Below are positions 32,833-45,781 of a stretch of DNA of 64,000 bases, piece by piece. A program made the position numbers and the translations under genes. The notes beneath the pieces were generated by a model that saw only the letters and a list, made by a program, of their open reading frames with translations, made no database searches and was not told where the DNA came from. Source of the DNA: Adineta vaga (taxonomy: Eukaryota; Rotifera); the NCBI GenBank assembly GCA_021613535.1, contig CP075496.1, positions 5,642,001-5,706,000 of the forward strand. Reading direction: 5' to 3'. Position 1 is the first letter of the stretch; every line of letters begins with the position of its first letter.

Positions 32833-35800
32833 AGTTTTTTGTTATTATAAACATTATTATGTTGTTGTTTTTTTGTTGTTTATTTAAAATTAGACTATTC
32901 TTATTTTAAAATGAGATCAGATGAAATAAAGATATTATCGAACATGATCAATAGCTGTAATATCAGAAGAGGAGCTTTTTACGTAATTAGGATATCGTAG
33001 CTCCCGCTTCGCTAATGAGAACTTTCCAAGTAGAACTCAACAAACTCTACAAATTTGTAGTGATGATGTTTTCTGTCAGAACCCTTCTTCTCCTCTCAAA
33101 ATGCCAAAAACCGCCAGAATACATGTGAATATCAATTGATTCTCATTCGATTCGCTCAAGAGTTTGTTCCAGTAAAATAAACATTGGTTACAGACCGATC
33201 TTGATTATCACTTTCGATTTCACATGTTAGTTTTTAATTTCGACGATATTATCTTAGTTACATAAATATTCAGCCCTGTCATACATTGCCTTGTATGTAT
33301 CTATCAATAGAAATAGAAGAATCAAAGAAGGCATATTTTTCCAGAAAATTTATCGTTGCAAAGTATTGTAATTATGCTTATTGACAAAAAATTCTTTTAG
33401 TTTAAATATTCGGTTTAATAGCAGTAGAGAACAGCAATGGCGGGCCAGCATAGAACTTGCACGTGTGGCAACAAAAAGTTTTGCCAGTAGAAGTGTTCCG
33501 ACATCGAAAATATCGAAGGGAACTGTTGATAATTTTCCCAAGCTTCAGAAGAATTCCAAAAACTAAGAAGCAAAGGAAATGGAACTTTTAATTATTGAGA
33601 GAAACATTAAGAATTTTTCGAAAATGTTTTTAAATCTTTAGAAAATTTCGAAAATTCATGAGCAAACATGTAAATTCTCAGATTATCTGGAGCAAGGAAT
33701 GGTCCTAAGCCTTATTTTACTCCTCTCTGGCTACTGAGATACTCCTCTTGGTCTGTATGAATAAATAACTTTTGACTGGCTCTTTATCAATTTCCAAAAT
33801 TTCTATTGCAAATTTGTTTTCAGGTGTGACAATTGCCTCGTGGTGGCCCGCCGTTGAGTCAGATAAATATTATCATATATGTATTTGAAAGACTAGAAAT
33901 TGTTGATGCTGTTCCTCAAACATATACTAATGCATGTAAATGAAAATAAAACCTTGAGAATAACTTTCCGATGAGAAAACACATGATATTCTTGACATTT
34001 GGCAATAATTAGAAACGGTTAGCAAGGTTCGCTCAATACTAATTTCTTCAGTTAGTTGTAATTACATCCGGTTAATCTCACTCATATTAAATTGTTGTAT
34101 TTGGAGTAAATATCCTGGTTGAAACCGATGCAGTTTTATTAAAAAAAGCCCAATAGTCAGATGACGTTTTTACGTTCATCAAATAATTGTTTGCTGAAAA
34201 CTATTTTCAATAACAGATGTAGACCATAATTGTCATTCTTTCAACACAGAGTTATTTAAAGCGTCACAAATGATCCAACATGTAATCTTCAAGCAAACTA
34301 TTACTTTCATCAGTTTTGAAATATCATGAAAAATTTCAAAGTGATTCTATAAAGATAGAATAGATAAATATAAGTCTAAATTATAGAATCGAATCATTTG
34401 TATTCTTTTCCTCCATACAAATACTCATACATGTACAGAATAAACTTAATTTCAGATCAAGAAAATATATTTTGCACTGCAAAAGAGCAATTTTAATCTA
34501 ATGCATTGCACTTCACTACATTTACGTCGTTATGATTTAGTGGCGAAGTAAAAATAAAAAGATGAACAACTTTTTCTTTTTATTACGTACATTTGAACAT
34601 AAAAAAAGACTGTGAACTTTTTACTCTCGCAACTAATAGCTTTTACCGAGTGAAACCTGGAACACTGTAGTTATTTACTTATGAAGATTACTTTTTTATA
34701 CTTTTTAGCATTAAATTTCTCTATGTTGACATCTATATCCAGATTTAAAACAAGAACGACCCATAGTACTCATATTGATTATCACAGCAGGGTGGTAATC
34801 TATTCAGAAAAGGAATGGGACGATTTCCTACTTCTGGAAAGTCATGATCTTTTATCAAATTCATAGAAGACATCAATTATTATGGTTTTTTTTCTTTTCT
34901 TTTTGAATACCATTTATGTAAAAAGAAAAGGAATGACACATGCATCAAGTTGTCAAATTTTGTCAATGTTGAAGTGAAAATTCATCTTGTTTCCTCCATC
35001 TGTTTTCTCTTTCAAACATCAGATTTTGACAGCGCTTGTGCTTATAAAAAGAATACCAATAACAATGCCATGTTCTAGTCCTCGATTCTTTACTGTTATT
35101 TATCAAGGCATAAAGAAATTTATAATTAATTCTTTGTTTCCAAGGACAGATGAGAATAGTTCTATTACGTCGTTTTCTTCCAAAACAACATAAAGCAATT
35201 AAAACCATCGTTAAAAGACTTGAAATCTCTATTTCTTCATGTTAAAGTTTCTATTCTTTGAATATAAAAGAATGAAAGATGTTCAGAGAAAAAGTTTCGT
35301 TATGTAATTGCACAGATGATTTATTTATGTCATGAAAAACAACCATCGAATGGATTTTATTTGTTGTCAAAATTAAATTCTACGCAGAGAAAACCCCCTA
35401 AAAGATTCATCGAAGTGATCATAATAGATTCAGAATAGATTTACGTCGTTGTTTTATTAATTAAAATAGAAAAGGAATGGAAGTGAATTTAACTGGCAAG
35501 TTATTTTGAATATGCTTGTATTATATTCTAGTCCTTAAAGAAAAGAAAATAACAAGTTTTCTAAGTGTTTTAAGGAAGACATTTGGATGATATTAAGCCT
35601 GAAAATGAGAAAAGAAAGAAAAGAAAAAAAAAGATGAGGAAGAACGGTCTGCCAGTTTTCTTCTTTTCTCAAACAACCGGCGTCGAATTGTTAGATTTTC
35701 TTTCGCACTTTTTTCCTCTTACTTTTCCTTCTTTACTCTTTTATCCTACGTAAATTAAAAAAAAAGCAACACAATTACAAAAGGTTCATTTCTTACATCT

Positions 35801-36021
35801 TCTTCCTACGCCTCCAAACTCACATATCAGCCGTCAGAACAATCTCGACATCTATTCTTACCTGCCTGTCAGTTCTTTTTCTTCTTTTTCTTCGATAATC
35901 TTCTTGTTTCTTCTTAAGAGACAAACAAAAAGAAAGAAGAAGGAAAAAAAACAAAGGTTAATTTGAAAATGTATTCTCAACATAAACAGTAATATTAATT
36001 ATATAATCATTTCATCAAAGA
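32833..36021. other. Long gene-poor region before the NHR-Roc-COR-TIR gene
   Basis: No supported gene in 3.2 kb. Short ORFs overlap on opposite strands (33381-33566, 34681-34866, 34963-35208) without recognisable domains. A GGCGGGCCA motif near 33439 and TGGCCCGCC near 33843 are inverted copies and may mark the ends of an old insert of about 400 bases. CT/GA-rich tracts at 35600-35960 precede the next gene and probably belong to its promoter and 5' UTR. Confidence 0.5.
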
Positions 36022-39000
36022 ATGACTCTATTATTCGACAATACGAACTATGGTGCAGCAATCAACATCTCATCAGATGGTCTTAGTGCACGACGAACAA
36101 ATGGATTTGCTAATGGCATTGTTTTTACTAATCGTTCAATAAATATCTTTGAGAAAATCACATTCGAATTACAACAACAACAACCATCGCCAATCTGGCA
36201 AGGTTCATTACGTATAGGTTTATATATAGATCAACAAATACCTCTCGGTGATTTACCATTATCTACGATGGAAGCAAATTTAAGTTCATCCTATAAAATG
36301 ATTTCTTTGGAGAAATATGAAAATCTATATAATGAAATGCGTGTTACCGTTTGGTTAACACAAAATAATTCTTTAAATTATGCAATTAATAATGTTTTAC
36401 GTGGAACATTAATTGAAAATCTAACATTCGATGAAAATAATAATAATGAACTTCTTCCACCTCGATTAATTTTTGATCTATATGGTAACACAACTAGAGT
36501 TCAATTGATTCGAGATGGTAAAATCAATGAAAATTATGTCTTCTAATCGTGTTGCATTGTTTTTCTATTGTAATATAGGTGATATAGTTCCATATGAAAT
36601 TAAAGCTCGAGGACTTGATGCTATACGACACTTTCAGACAGCATGTGATACGGGTACAACATTGGTTCGTCGAACTTTGCTTTTATTGATTGGACCTAAA
36701 TTATGTGGAAAAAGTTCTCTAAAACAAATTCTTGTATCTAATCATGATTCAAATGACAAGTAAAACACATCAAATTTCCTTTTCTCTCATTGTTTTCTGT
36801 GCTTTTTCTTTTTTGCCATCCTTTAGTGATAATTTATCTTCGGATCTTTCATCCTCTTGTTCGATTAATATTGATCAAACACATACATGGTCATTATCAA
36901 AAGCGAATTATAATCATCATCATCATCATCATCATCGACAATCAACTCATGATTCATTAAAAACAATGATTCAAGATTTTGGTAGATATACAAATATTAA
37001 AAAATGATGATTTTATTTTTTAATTAATTTAGATGAAAATGAGTCATCAAAATCAATTACTCAACAACGTGAATATGAATCTCAATTAGTTCATAATATA
37101 ATTCTAAATTTATTAAAACGACGTTATGAATTACATACCGTTCATGAAAAGAAAGATAGAGTTTGTTGAATTACACTTTTTTTCTGAAAACAAAATATAA
37201 TTAATATGTATCTTTGTATAGAATTGGAAAGAAACTTTATTAGATGACTTGAAATTAGTTTATCCAAGTCCGATGGTTCCTTTATCAATCCGTTCATTAG
37301 TCGAAAAACAATTAGCACAAACGAAATCGATAGATCCACATGCTGTACTGACAAATTTAATGTCTACTACAGGAAAAGCGAAAGAAGACAAACCACAAGA
37401 GTATGAACGTCTGCGTCTTGATCTTTGGGACATGCCAGGATCAACATCATCATGTGGAATAACACATCAAGTTTGATTAAATGAAAATCTTTTTCTTTTT
37501 TTGGTTTATTTCATTTCTTAATAGATCTTTTTATCATCACGAGCAATTTACTTACTCGTATTTGACTTAACAAAAGACCTTGATCAACCCTGTGAATGGA
37601 ATAAGGTAATTACTTTCAACATATGAAATTCAAATCTTGATTTAATAATCTTTGGGTAAAAACTAAAAATAACTGAGAAAATGCCAGTCAAGGTTATATA
37701 TCGAGATAGTAGAAGTCTTTTTCTATTCGCTTCATTTGTATATTATCTAGTGAAACGTGAAATAACTCTTTTACCTTTGGTAATTCTAAATGACAGATGT
37801 ATTTTCGTTTTTGTATTTAGGAAATAACGAACCTCGATCATTTAAGTTATATAATGCATTCTATTTACTGTTATTCGGCAAGTATTAATCAAGGACGAAC
37901 AAATGATGAAGAAGTAGATATTCCTCGTTTATCACCACCAATTCTTCTTGTTGGTACACATCGAAATTTATTACCAAACTCAACTAAAAAAGCAATGGTT
38001 AGTTTCTCTAATACTTTCCTTACGAAACAAGAAAAAAATTCCTTGATATTTTATAGATTGAAAACAAAATGGCTACAATTCGTGCAATGATCGCTACAAA
38101 ACCCTATTTTAAACATGTCATTGAGCCATATTTTACCATCGATACACTTCGACCCGATGCTGCTGATATTGAACAAGTAATAGAAAACAAAATGACTTCA
38201 TCAATAATCACATTTCTACTTTCAGATTGATCATTTGAAACAAACTATTGAAGAACTTGCTTTAGCTGAACCTTATATTTGTGAACAAATTCCAACACGA
38301 TGGCTTCATTTTGAAAATGATCTTAATCGATTGAAAAAACAACAAGATAATTTCTATGCTTCACTCGATCAAGTAAATCATATTTATTTCGATGAAATTT
38401 TCCTAAACTATTTTTCTTTTCTTTTTCTTTTTTTGTAGGTTTGTGAAATTGCTCGTACGCAAGATATTTGCTCTTCCGATGAATTAAAAACTTTGTTAGA
38501 TTTTTATCATGATCTTGGCGTGATTGTTTATTTTGGTAATACACAAGATATGTTTCTAAAAAATACACTTATCCTTCGTCCACAAAAACTTATTCAACTT
38601 ATCAAACGTCTTGTTTGTAATAATAATAGTGAGAACGAAAATGATGATGGAATTATTGATGAACGAACATTTGAAAATCTTTGTCAACCATTTATTGAGC
38701 AAAAACAAAGTTTATTAGCATTATTAAAAAAATTTGATCTTCTTTGCGAATTCACACCATCGACATCATCATCGACAGCGGCGACAACCTCTTGTAAACA
38801 ATACTATGTACCTGGTTGTATTCGAAGAGTTTATAATGAAAAAATTCCAATAGAAAAAGACGAACAATCCGTGATGTTTTACTATTTATTTGATAGATAT
38901 TTTCCAGGTAAATTTTAAATTGATGTGCATTTGTATTTCATATAAAAGTAATTTTTTTGTTTATAGAAAGTCTTTTCCATCAAATACTTGTTCGAACAAT

Positions 39001-40989
39001 TAAATGGACACAATTAAATCATGTTTCAACACCAAAACTCTATTATCGTCGTGGAAAATTTATTCTAGATGATCAACATTTACTGATTTTAACTGCATCT
39101 ACAATGAAATATTCACGAATGAAAGTACAAATTATTCGTACGAATCCAAATACAATGACAAATAACAGTACAACAACTCCAAATATAACTACTATTGCAA
39201 GTAATAGTACTAAGAATCAAGATGAAGTTAATCCTCAATTAGCTGATCCTGTTATTGTAGCAAAAGTAAGTTTTCTTTTTTGATTCTTGCAAAGAGTTTT
39301 CATTGAATTCTAATTTAGGTTCGAAAATTTCTTGAATCATTGTTAAATGATATTAAATCCACATGGATACGTCGTCTAGCATTTCAATGTATGGTTATAT
39401 GTCCGTGTGGAAAAATTTGTGATTTACATAAAACTCCTTATTGTTCAAATAATATATGTCTACATTTTTTGAATCTTGATCATTGTCTTTCAAATCCAGT
39501 AAGTTCTCGTTTGTTTTTATTTCAATTATCTTTTCTTCATTATTTTACCAAATATGTTTTTAAAAGATTGTTGAATGTTCATTTCGTCGTGTACCAACAA
39601 ATCAATATCGAAATTGGTTTCCGAAATTAACCACAACACGTGCTGTACCAGTTATTGATATATTGTACGATCAAAAATCAATGAATCATTTTTTTGAAGA
39701 TTCAAATCTTCCCGGTTGGATACGTTCAACTGCAAAACTTCTTTCGACAGCAGTTGTTAATATAAATCTTAATAAGTCTTCGAGTGAAAATCGTACATGG
39801 GTTATTTTAGCAAAGAAACTTGGTTACCAACAATCTGTTATCGATCAATTTGCTCTTAGTCGAAATCCAAGTTTACAATTAATTACTGACTGGATTGTTC
39901 GAAGTGGTAATTCATCATTAGCTGTTGACATGTTACTTGCAACAATGAAACAAATTGGACGTGATGATTTGGTGGATATTATATCACGAGAACGAGAAGC
40001 ACAAAATTCTCTACCATCAGTTTTTATTAGTTATCAATGGGATATACAAGAGGAAGTAAAAGAATTACGAAGTTTTTTAGAATTGGTTGGTTTTACTTGC
40101 TGGATGGATATGGGACAAATTGGTGGTGGAGAACTTTTATATGAAAAAATTGATCATGGAATACGAAATGCTAAAGTAAAATATAAGAAACTATTTTAAT
40201 AAGATTTTGTAATACAATGATTTGTCTCGATTAGGTCATTATATCTTGTATAACACCAATGTATATTGTTTCAAATATGTGTCGACGTGAATTGATTCTC
40301 GCTGATATGTTGAAAAAACCGATTGTACCAGTGATGTTTGAATTAACACCATGGCCACCATTGGGCGCAGCAAGTTTAATCCTTACACAATTAGCTTATG
40401 TCGATTTGAAAGGTAAAATTGCTTTTTGTTTTCTCTTATCATTGATATCATTTGAATTCATTTAATTCTATCAGGTGCTGGTGGACATGGTGGTAGTGGT
40501 AAAGCTGCTGATTTACAAGCACGTTATAATGAAATTGCATCCATGGTATCTCGACATACAACATCATCATCGCCGAGCACATTTCGTCGATTAGTACATT
40601 CATCTTCACTTGATAAACGTGGTACTAGTCATCCTTCATCTAATTTAGCAGCATTGACTACTGCACGACATACGAAACAAACACGAAATCATCAACGTCG
40701 TAATACGACTTCACTCAATTCAAATGAAAGTTCGAATAGTAGTATGAGTGAAGATGAATATGACTATGATTATAATGAAACTGATGGTAGTGATCAGCAT
40801 GCTCGGCCAATTGAGCCCATATTAACTGCATCTAATATTGGTCCACCTGTTGCTGCATCTCTAAATCAACCATTTCAAATTCGTAGTTCTGTTCATTTAG
40901 AACATCGTCTTGGTCCAATGACAAATAATTATTCTCCACCAAATGTTAACAATTCTGTTGCTAGTTGTGCTGTTTGTAGCATTCTGTGA
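36022..40989 (+). CDS. ROCO-family signalling protein: NHR, Roc, COR, Death, TIR, CaaX
   Basis: About 15 exons encode roughly 1,320 residues. Exons include 36022-36517, 36579-36758, 36827-36981, 37033-37160, 37222-37470, 37525-37605 and 37821-37997, and the last about 40475-40989. Residues 1-165 form a Neuralized homology repeat (NYGAAINISSDGLSARRTNG). A Roc GTPase follows: P-loop GPKLCGKSSLKQ (about 204-215), a His/Ser-rich insert, DLWDMPG and LVGTHRN. The COR domain reads IPTRWLHFENDLNRLKK onward. A Cys-rich patch (CPCGKICDLH) precedes a Death domain (WVILAKKLGYQQSVIDQFAL). The TIR domain reads SVFISYQWDIQEEVKELRSF, GFTCWMDMGQIGGG, then MCRREL, whose Glu aligns with the NADase glutamate of SARM1-type TIRs (by eye). 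A Ser/Asn-rich tail ends CSIL, a prenylation-type CaaX box. It is likely an innate-immune or cell-death regulator at membranes (inference). No LRRs are present. Poly(A) signal at 41070. Confidence 0.85.
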
Positions 40990-41740
40990 TGAATTTATTT
41001 TATTCTGTTGTTGTTTATTCGAAAAATATTTATATTGTGTTCAATGATGCTGAAAATGATGAATTTTTGAATAAAGAACAGAGATTAATAAAACATCTTT
41101 GAGTATCTAATGGAATAAGATGACATTTTCCTTTTACTAATTATCTTTCCTTTTTCTTTTTTTATCAAAATTGCTGACAAAAACATGTTTCCTATCATTT
41201 ATAGAATCTCACTAATTAAGTTTCAAAGAATATTCTCGTCATTGAATGATTTTACTTCTGACGTCAAAGAATATTTTTGTAAACCATCAACTCATTATGA
41301 TGTCGTTTTATTTCATCCGAATGATTATAGCTAACGGGACGAATCAAAACAAAATGAGATTAATAGATTAGACGTTGACATGATTCAAATCGCAATGTAT
41401 TAATGAAAAAAGATAGAATTTCCACAGATGCGTGGTATATGATAAGAATAGAAATAAATAGGAAACGACCTCGAAAAAAGCATCTTTAATGAAATATATC
41501 TTGTTACATTCGATGCTCTTTTGAATCATACACATGTATTCAATGAAACTTAATTTTCCTAAGAATCAGATTTCAAGCAAATAATATACTTTTGTATGAA
41601 TGAGTCAGAAAGCTCGTGACACCTATTGTTGTTGTTGTTGTTTTTCTTTTCTTTTATAATGTTAATGTACGTAACAGTGTTGCACAACAACGTTGCAATA
41701 TCATCATATCATCTTTATTTTGTATTTATTTCTCATCAAC
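40990..41740. other. Intergenic stretch between the ROCO-TIR gene and the deiodinase gene
   Basis: 3' UTR and poly(A) signal of the upstream gene (AATAAA at 41070-41075), then AT-rich DNA. A hydrophobic frame just before 41741 (HHIIFILYLFLIN) is open in phase with the deiodinase but has no ATG; it could belong to an upstream exon carrying the membrane anchor. Confidence 0.5.
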
Positions 41741-42820
41741 ATGATGCAAATAGTAGGTGCATCAGACAAACTACCGGATATTGGAGATGATTTCTATCAT
41801 GATGATAATCAATCGACTTTATCCTTTTCAACTCAAGAACAAATATTAAGTGAAGATTTACCGCCATTGGAAATTGTTCGTGAAATGATTAAATATGAAA
41901 CAACTTTACGTTTATCAGAACCCATTCAAGATCTTTTTGATCTATATCATCAAGATGATAAAGCTATAACGTAAGTTTGTACTGACTATATAAATAAGAA
42001 ATTCTCTCTTTTGACAATCAATAGAATGGTGCTGGACTTCGTACAAAAACATGTTGTAGAACATTTTGGTTATAAACATGTCAATGCTTTACGTACAGCT
42101 GTCTCGCGTTTTCCTGATGATCCAGTGATTAAAGAAGCTTTCTATAGTAACTAGAAAAGTAACTACTAGTCAAAATATAACGAAATAAATTTTATATTTT
42201 AGTCAAACATAATAAGATAACTCAAGGTCTTGTCAATCAAGGTCAATGTGTACAAGATGTCAATTTATTTACTGTAGATGGACAACCAACTACGCTTTTC
42301 TCTCAAATTAGTCCTGGTCAACCCTTAGTTCTCTTGGCCGGTTCAACTACATGACCTCCATTTCTGGCGGCTGTCGAGCGAATAAAGTAATCTATTGACT
42401 TCTTGCTTTCTTTTATTTAACTACATAGTTAATTATTTATTAAGTGCATTATTCCGCTCACATTCGCCAGTTATGCGTCTTTTGACAATTTATATTGCCG
42501 AGGCGCATGCACGTGATCAATGGCCAGCTGGAAAAATTATTTCATGTCATGATCAACCAAAAACATTAGAACAACGTTTGACAAATGCTCGAAACTTTCA
42601 AAAAAAATATAAATTCGAAATGCCAATGCTTGTAGATAGTATAGATAATACATTTCACACAACATATGGATCATGGCCATTTCGTTTCTATGTAATTAAC
42701 GATGGAAAATTAGTATATAAAGCTGAACCAGGTGAAACAACCTATGCTTATGAAATGGATGAATTAGATCAATGGATCGAGAACTTCTATCGAGAAAAAG
42801 GAATTGAACAAAAATCTTAA
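41741..42820 (+). CDS. DIO-like: Iodothyronine-deiodinase-like selenoprotein (TGA = Sec)
   Basis: Four exons (41741-41970, 42025-42146, 42203-42386, 42445-42820) join in phase to 303 residues if the TGA at 42352-42354 is read as selenocysteine (residue 168). The motif is LAGSTT-U-PPFLAAVERI, matching the deiodinase active site GSxTUPPF. After it come LLTIYIAEAHARDQWPAGKI, resembling the family's YIEEAHASDGW, and FRFYVINDGKLVYKAEPG, as expected for a thioredoxin-fold deiodinase. Deiodinases remove iodine from thyroid hormones; in an invertebrate the substrate is uncertain. The first 76 residues are divergent. An open hydrophobic stretch just upstream of the ATG could be part of the usual N-terminal anchor, so the true start may be in an unseen exon. 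A SECIS-like hairpin lies 110 bases past the stop, which strongly supports UGA recoding. The CxxU-type cysteine before Sec is Thr-Thr here. Confidence 0.9.
42352..42354 (+). other. In-frame UGA predicted to encode selenocysteine
   Basis: This TGA interrupts an otherwise continuous spliced reading frame exactly at the selenocysteine of the deiodinase active-site motif. Both sides are conserved and a SECIS-like hairpin follows in the 3' UTR. Confidence 0.88.
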
Positions 42821-42917
42821 GCAAGAAAGAAAAAGCAAATGTCAGTTTTATTCGTAATTAATGTAACATTATCTAAATTCATTTTGTGTTTTGTTTCTTA
42901 ATGTTTCGAAATTTGTT

Positions 42918-42990
42918 TCAGAGATATCTATGATTATTGTGTAACGAAAAAACACTACGAGTGTTTGTACACAATTTGAGAAACGATTTA
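42918..42990 (+). promoter_or_regulatory. SECIS element (predicted, type II-like)
   Basis: In the 3' UTR of the deiodinase-like gene, ATGA at 42930-42933 and TGA at 42977-42979 can form the non-Watson-Crick core. Above it, ATTGTGTA (42936-42943) pairs exactly with TACACAAT (42968-42975), and C42945 with G42967. An unpaired A run at 42947-42949 supplies the conserved AA, and a mini-stem AAACACT/AGTGTTT (42950-42956/42960-42966) caps it, as in form II SECIS. Core-to-AA spacing is about 13 bases, within the normal range. Not folded by program. Confidence 0.8.
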
Positions 42991-42999
42991 TTATTCTCT

Positions 43000-45780
43000 C
43001 GAACAGATTCAAATCAATAGAATATCAAGAATCAAATATAAATATGAATTTAGTAGATGTTAAGATATTTTATGTTATATTTCGTTGAATTTGATTTGAA
43101 TTGAAGTCTTATGTTAGACAGGAAAGAAAAACTTCATATTTATCTGTATTCTATCTTGAATCAAGTTTTTCCATTCTTGCTAATATTTATCCATTAATCT
43201 GCTCACATTATTAACCTGTTGCATGTGAAGGATGTTCTCTAATCGTTAATTCTTGTCCAGATTGTCTTTATTTACATATCATGTACGATATGTTTGCCAT
43301 TTCTAATATTAACAATGACATGCATAGAATAACAATGATAGAAATAATAAGAGTACACTCAGATTGTCTATCCATAATATTAGATAAGGCTAGAGAAATA
43401 AAGACGGCAAAAAAATCTCGAAGAGTACTGTCGAAAAAGAATTTGCAATGAATCAAATCAATCAGGTTCATTAAACGATAAAATGTGCATATTTCATAAA
43501 TAGATTCTCTTACGATCTGATAAGAACAACTTTTTCAAGCAGTGCATGTTAAGCAATACAAATGATATTAGTCTGCATATATTATCAATCCATCAGCTGA
43601 TGAACATACTCTGTCTCTCTCTCTCTCAAATTAACGAACAGAACCGATCTCAAGAAGATCATGTCAGTGTGTAGATAACATTGTCGACTCGATGAGAAAT
43701 TCTGTCAATATATCTATTCTATAAAAACGATTTATTTTTCTGGTAATCGTATGTATATCATAAAGATGTTTGATTATAAGATATCCTTATATAACTGAAT
43801 ATGTCAATATAATCTTTCAAAATTGACATTTTTCTAATAATAATCAGATTAGATTTTTCTCTGCTCTCTTGTCGTATTTTGTGAATATTATATTGTTTTA
43901 GTTGTTATTGAAGTGTTCAATACTTCAATAGAATAATGATCAGTTGAACAAAAGAGAAAGGATTTCATTAGAATGAGTTTTCTATTGATTCTCTAGACAA
44001 TCTGATTTTTAATAATATATTTAATATCGTTTGCTTTCAATGAAAAGTTTATTGAAGTAATTCGATATGATTCAATCGTGTTCGAAAAAGTAGAATTGAC
44101 AAGATAAGCTTTTTCTTTCTTCATTTTGTACATGTGATAAAGACATTTTATTTCATGTTAGATCATCACTCAACATTTGTTCATACGAACCAGTTATAAC
44201 TTTTTGACTCGACACAAATATGGACTTTTTTCTTCTTCTTCTTTTGTCTATTCCATCAATTAGTTATCGTGCACAAAAGTCCACAACTTATTCAATTGAT
44301 CAATTCATAGTTCTTTTAATCATATTAGTACAATTGAGACCAGAACGGAACCATCTTTAATGCTCTATATCTCCTCCTACTTTTTCATTCATTCACTTCC
44401 TTACACAATTTTCTGCCCTTCGATGTCTTACTGATCATTATTGATTGAATGGAAAAAGGTCAAAATCACAACTGAGTTCCGCATTCTTTCTCTCTCTTCT
44501 GCACTATATTAATCACTATCTTACATACATACATATATACATACATACGTATATATATATATATATGTGTGTGTGTATTTCAGGTATCGTACACTATGCT
44601 GTCCTACTTCACTGATGATTACATAAGAGAAAAAAAACCCTGCTCGACGAAGAAAAAGACCAGAAGAATAAAAATAAACAACATATACATGTGCAGCAGG
44701 ATCGTTTCATTCATTTTTTTCTCCATTCTGAAGAAACAAGTGAAAAAAGGATCAAAATATCGTGTATATCGCGGGAAATTCAAGGCCATTTATACAATAT
44801 CAATAACGATTGAGACACTCGTCAATTACACACAGAACGAAAAGTAGGAAGTCAAAAGCAAGTTTTGAGATATTCTAATTAACAAAACATGAAGACATGC
44901 GTCAGTTTCAAGTTAACTACATCGAAAAACAATATCCTGTGTATGTATTTATGTTATTTTGTCATTATTTATTCACTGACAAAACTAATAATTGTTAGTG
45001 TCAATGTAATGACAGTAACAAAAAAAGAATTTCAAAGAATCATTGTTCTTTTCATTCGGCTTGCTTTCTTTTTTTCTCTCTTTCTCGTTTTTTTTTCTTC
45101 ATCCTCATCTTCGTCTTCGTCATCTCATCGAGAGCAAAATGAGCCGCTCAATTTTCGACTAGTTTCATCGGAAGGAAATTTCAAAGGCGCAACGATAACA
45201 TAAAAATCAAATTCTCTTTTGTAGTGCAACCAGCTATCAAATTTCTCGTTCGGATTTTTCTTTGACATTAATCGATAGGAAAAAAAGTACTCTGTTAGTC
45301 GGTCACAGAGATGAATGAATCCAGCTTGTTTCTCTATTTTATTGTATCGATCCTGTTTTTAATCGGAATCCATTAAACCTCTCTCCTGTCCCTCTCTCCG
45401 ATTCGTCAGAGAAAGGCTTCTTGAATGAAAAGAGGCACCTCCAACCGAGTTATACTATTTAGATTCTGCCTTTTTTGCAGCGAAAATAATCAGAATTATA
45501 TAAAATCCGATTTTTTCAATACGATGAGTGGGAGAAACATTACAATCACATAAGGTCAATATAAACGCCTAGTAAAAAATTTTTATGTTTCATTTTAGAT
45601 TAATATAATATGATTATCTAACTATTGTCTAACATCGATGGTTGAAACCTCGGTGTGGTTTATTTTGATTTGGTTACTTAATTTACAAAATATACAATCA
45701 ATCGATAATATCAAGTAAATTTATTTTGAAAGAGAAAAATTTGTAGTTAAAACTGAATATTTTCTTTGATAAACATCTAG
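43000..45780. other. Gene-poor region upstream of the neuroligin-like gene
   Basis: 2.8 kb without a supported gene. A TACA/TA/TG microsatellite lies at 44524-44577. ORFs at 44569-44847 and 44889-45203 look like low-complexity translation. An ATG at 45311 opens a signal-peptide-like stretch (MNESSLFLYFIVSILFLIGI), but it meets a stop without a usable donor, so I do not attach it to the next gene. A missing first exon should lie in this region. Confidence 0.5.
44524..44577. repeat. TACA/TA/TG microsatellite
   Basis: TACA units grade into about nine TA units and then TG units. Simple repeat in intergenic DNA. Confidence 0.9.
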
Positions 45781-45781
45781 T

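Noticed and set aside
33381-33566. ORF near GGCGGGCCA
   Set aside because: No homology pattern; overlaps an equally long ORF on the opposite strand.
42352-42354. TGA as an ordinary stop splitting the deiodinase into two genes
   Set aside because: Both sides are parts of one deiodinase domain, the TGA sits at the Sec position and a SECIS-like hairpin follows.
44569-45203. Two ORFs of about 100 codons before the neuroligin-like gene
   Set aside because: Lys/Ile and Phe/Ser low-complexity translation next to microsatellites; no recognisable motif.
45311-45379. Signal-peptide-like ORF MNESSLFLYFIVSILFLIGI as first exon of the neuroligin-like gene
   Set aside because: The frame reaches TAA with no acceptable donor to join exon 45782, so the link cannot be supported.
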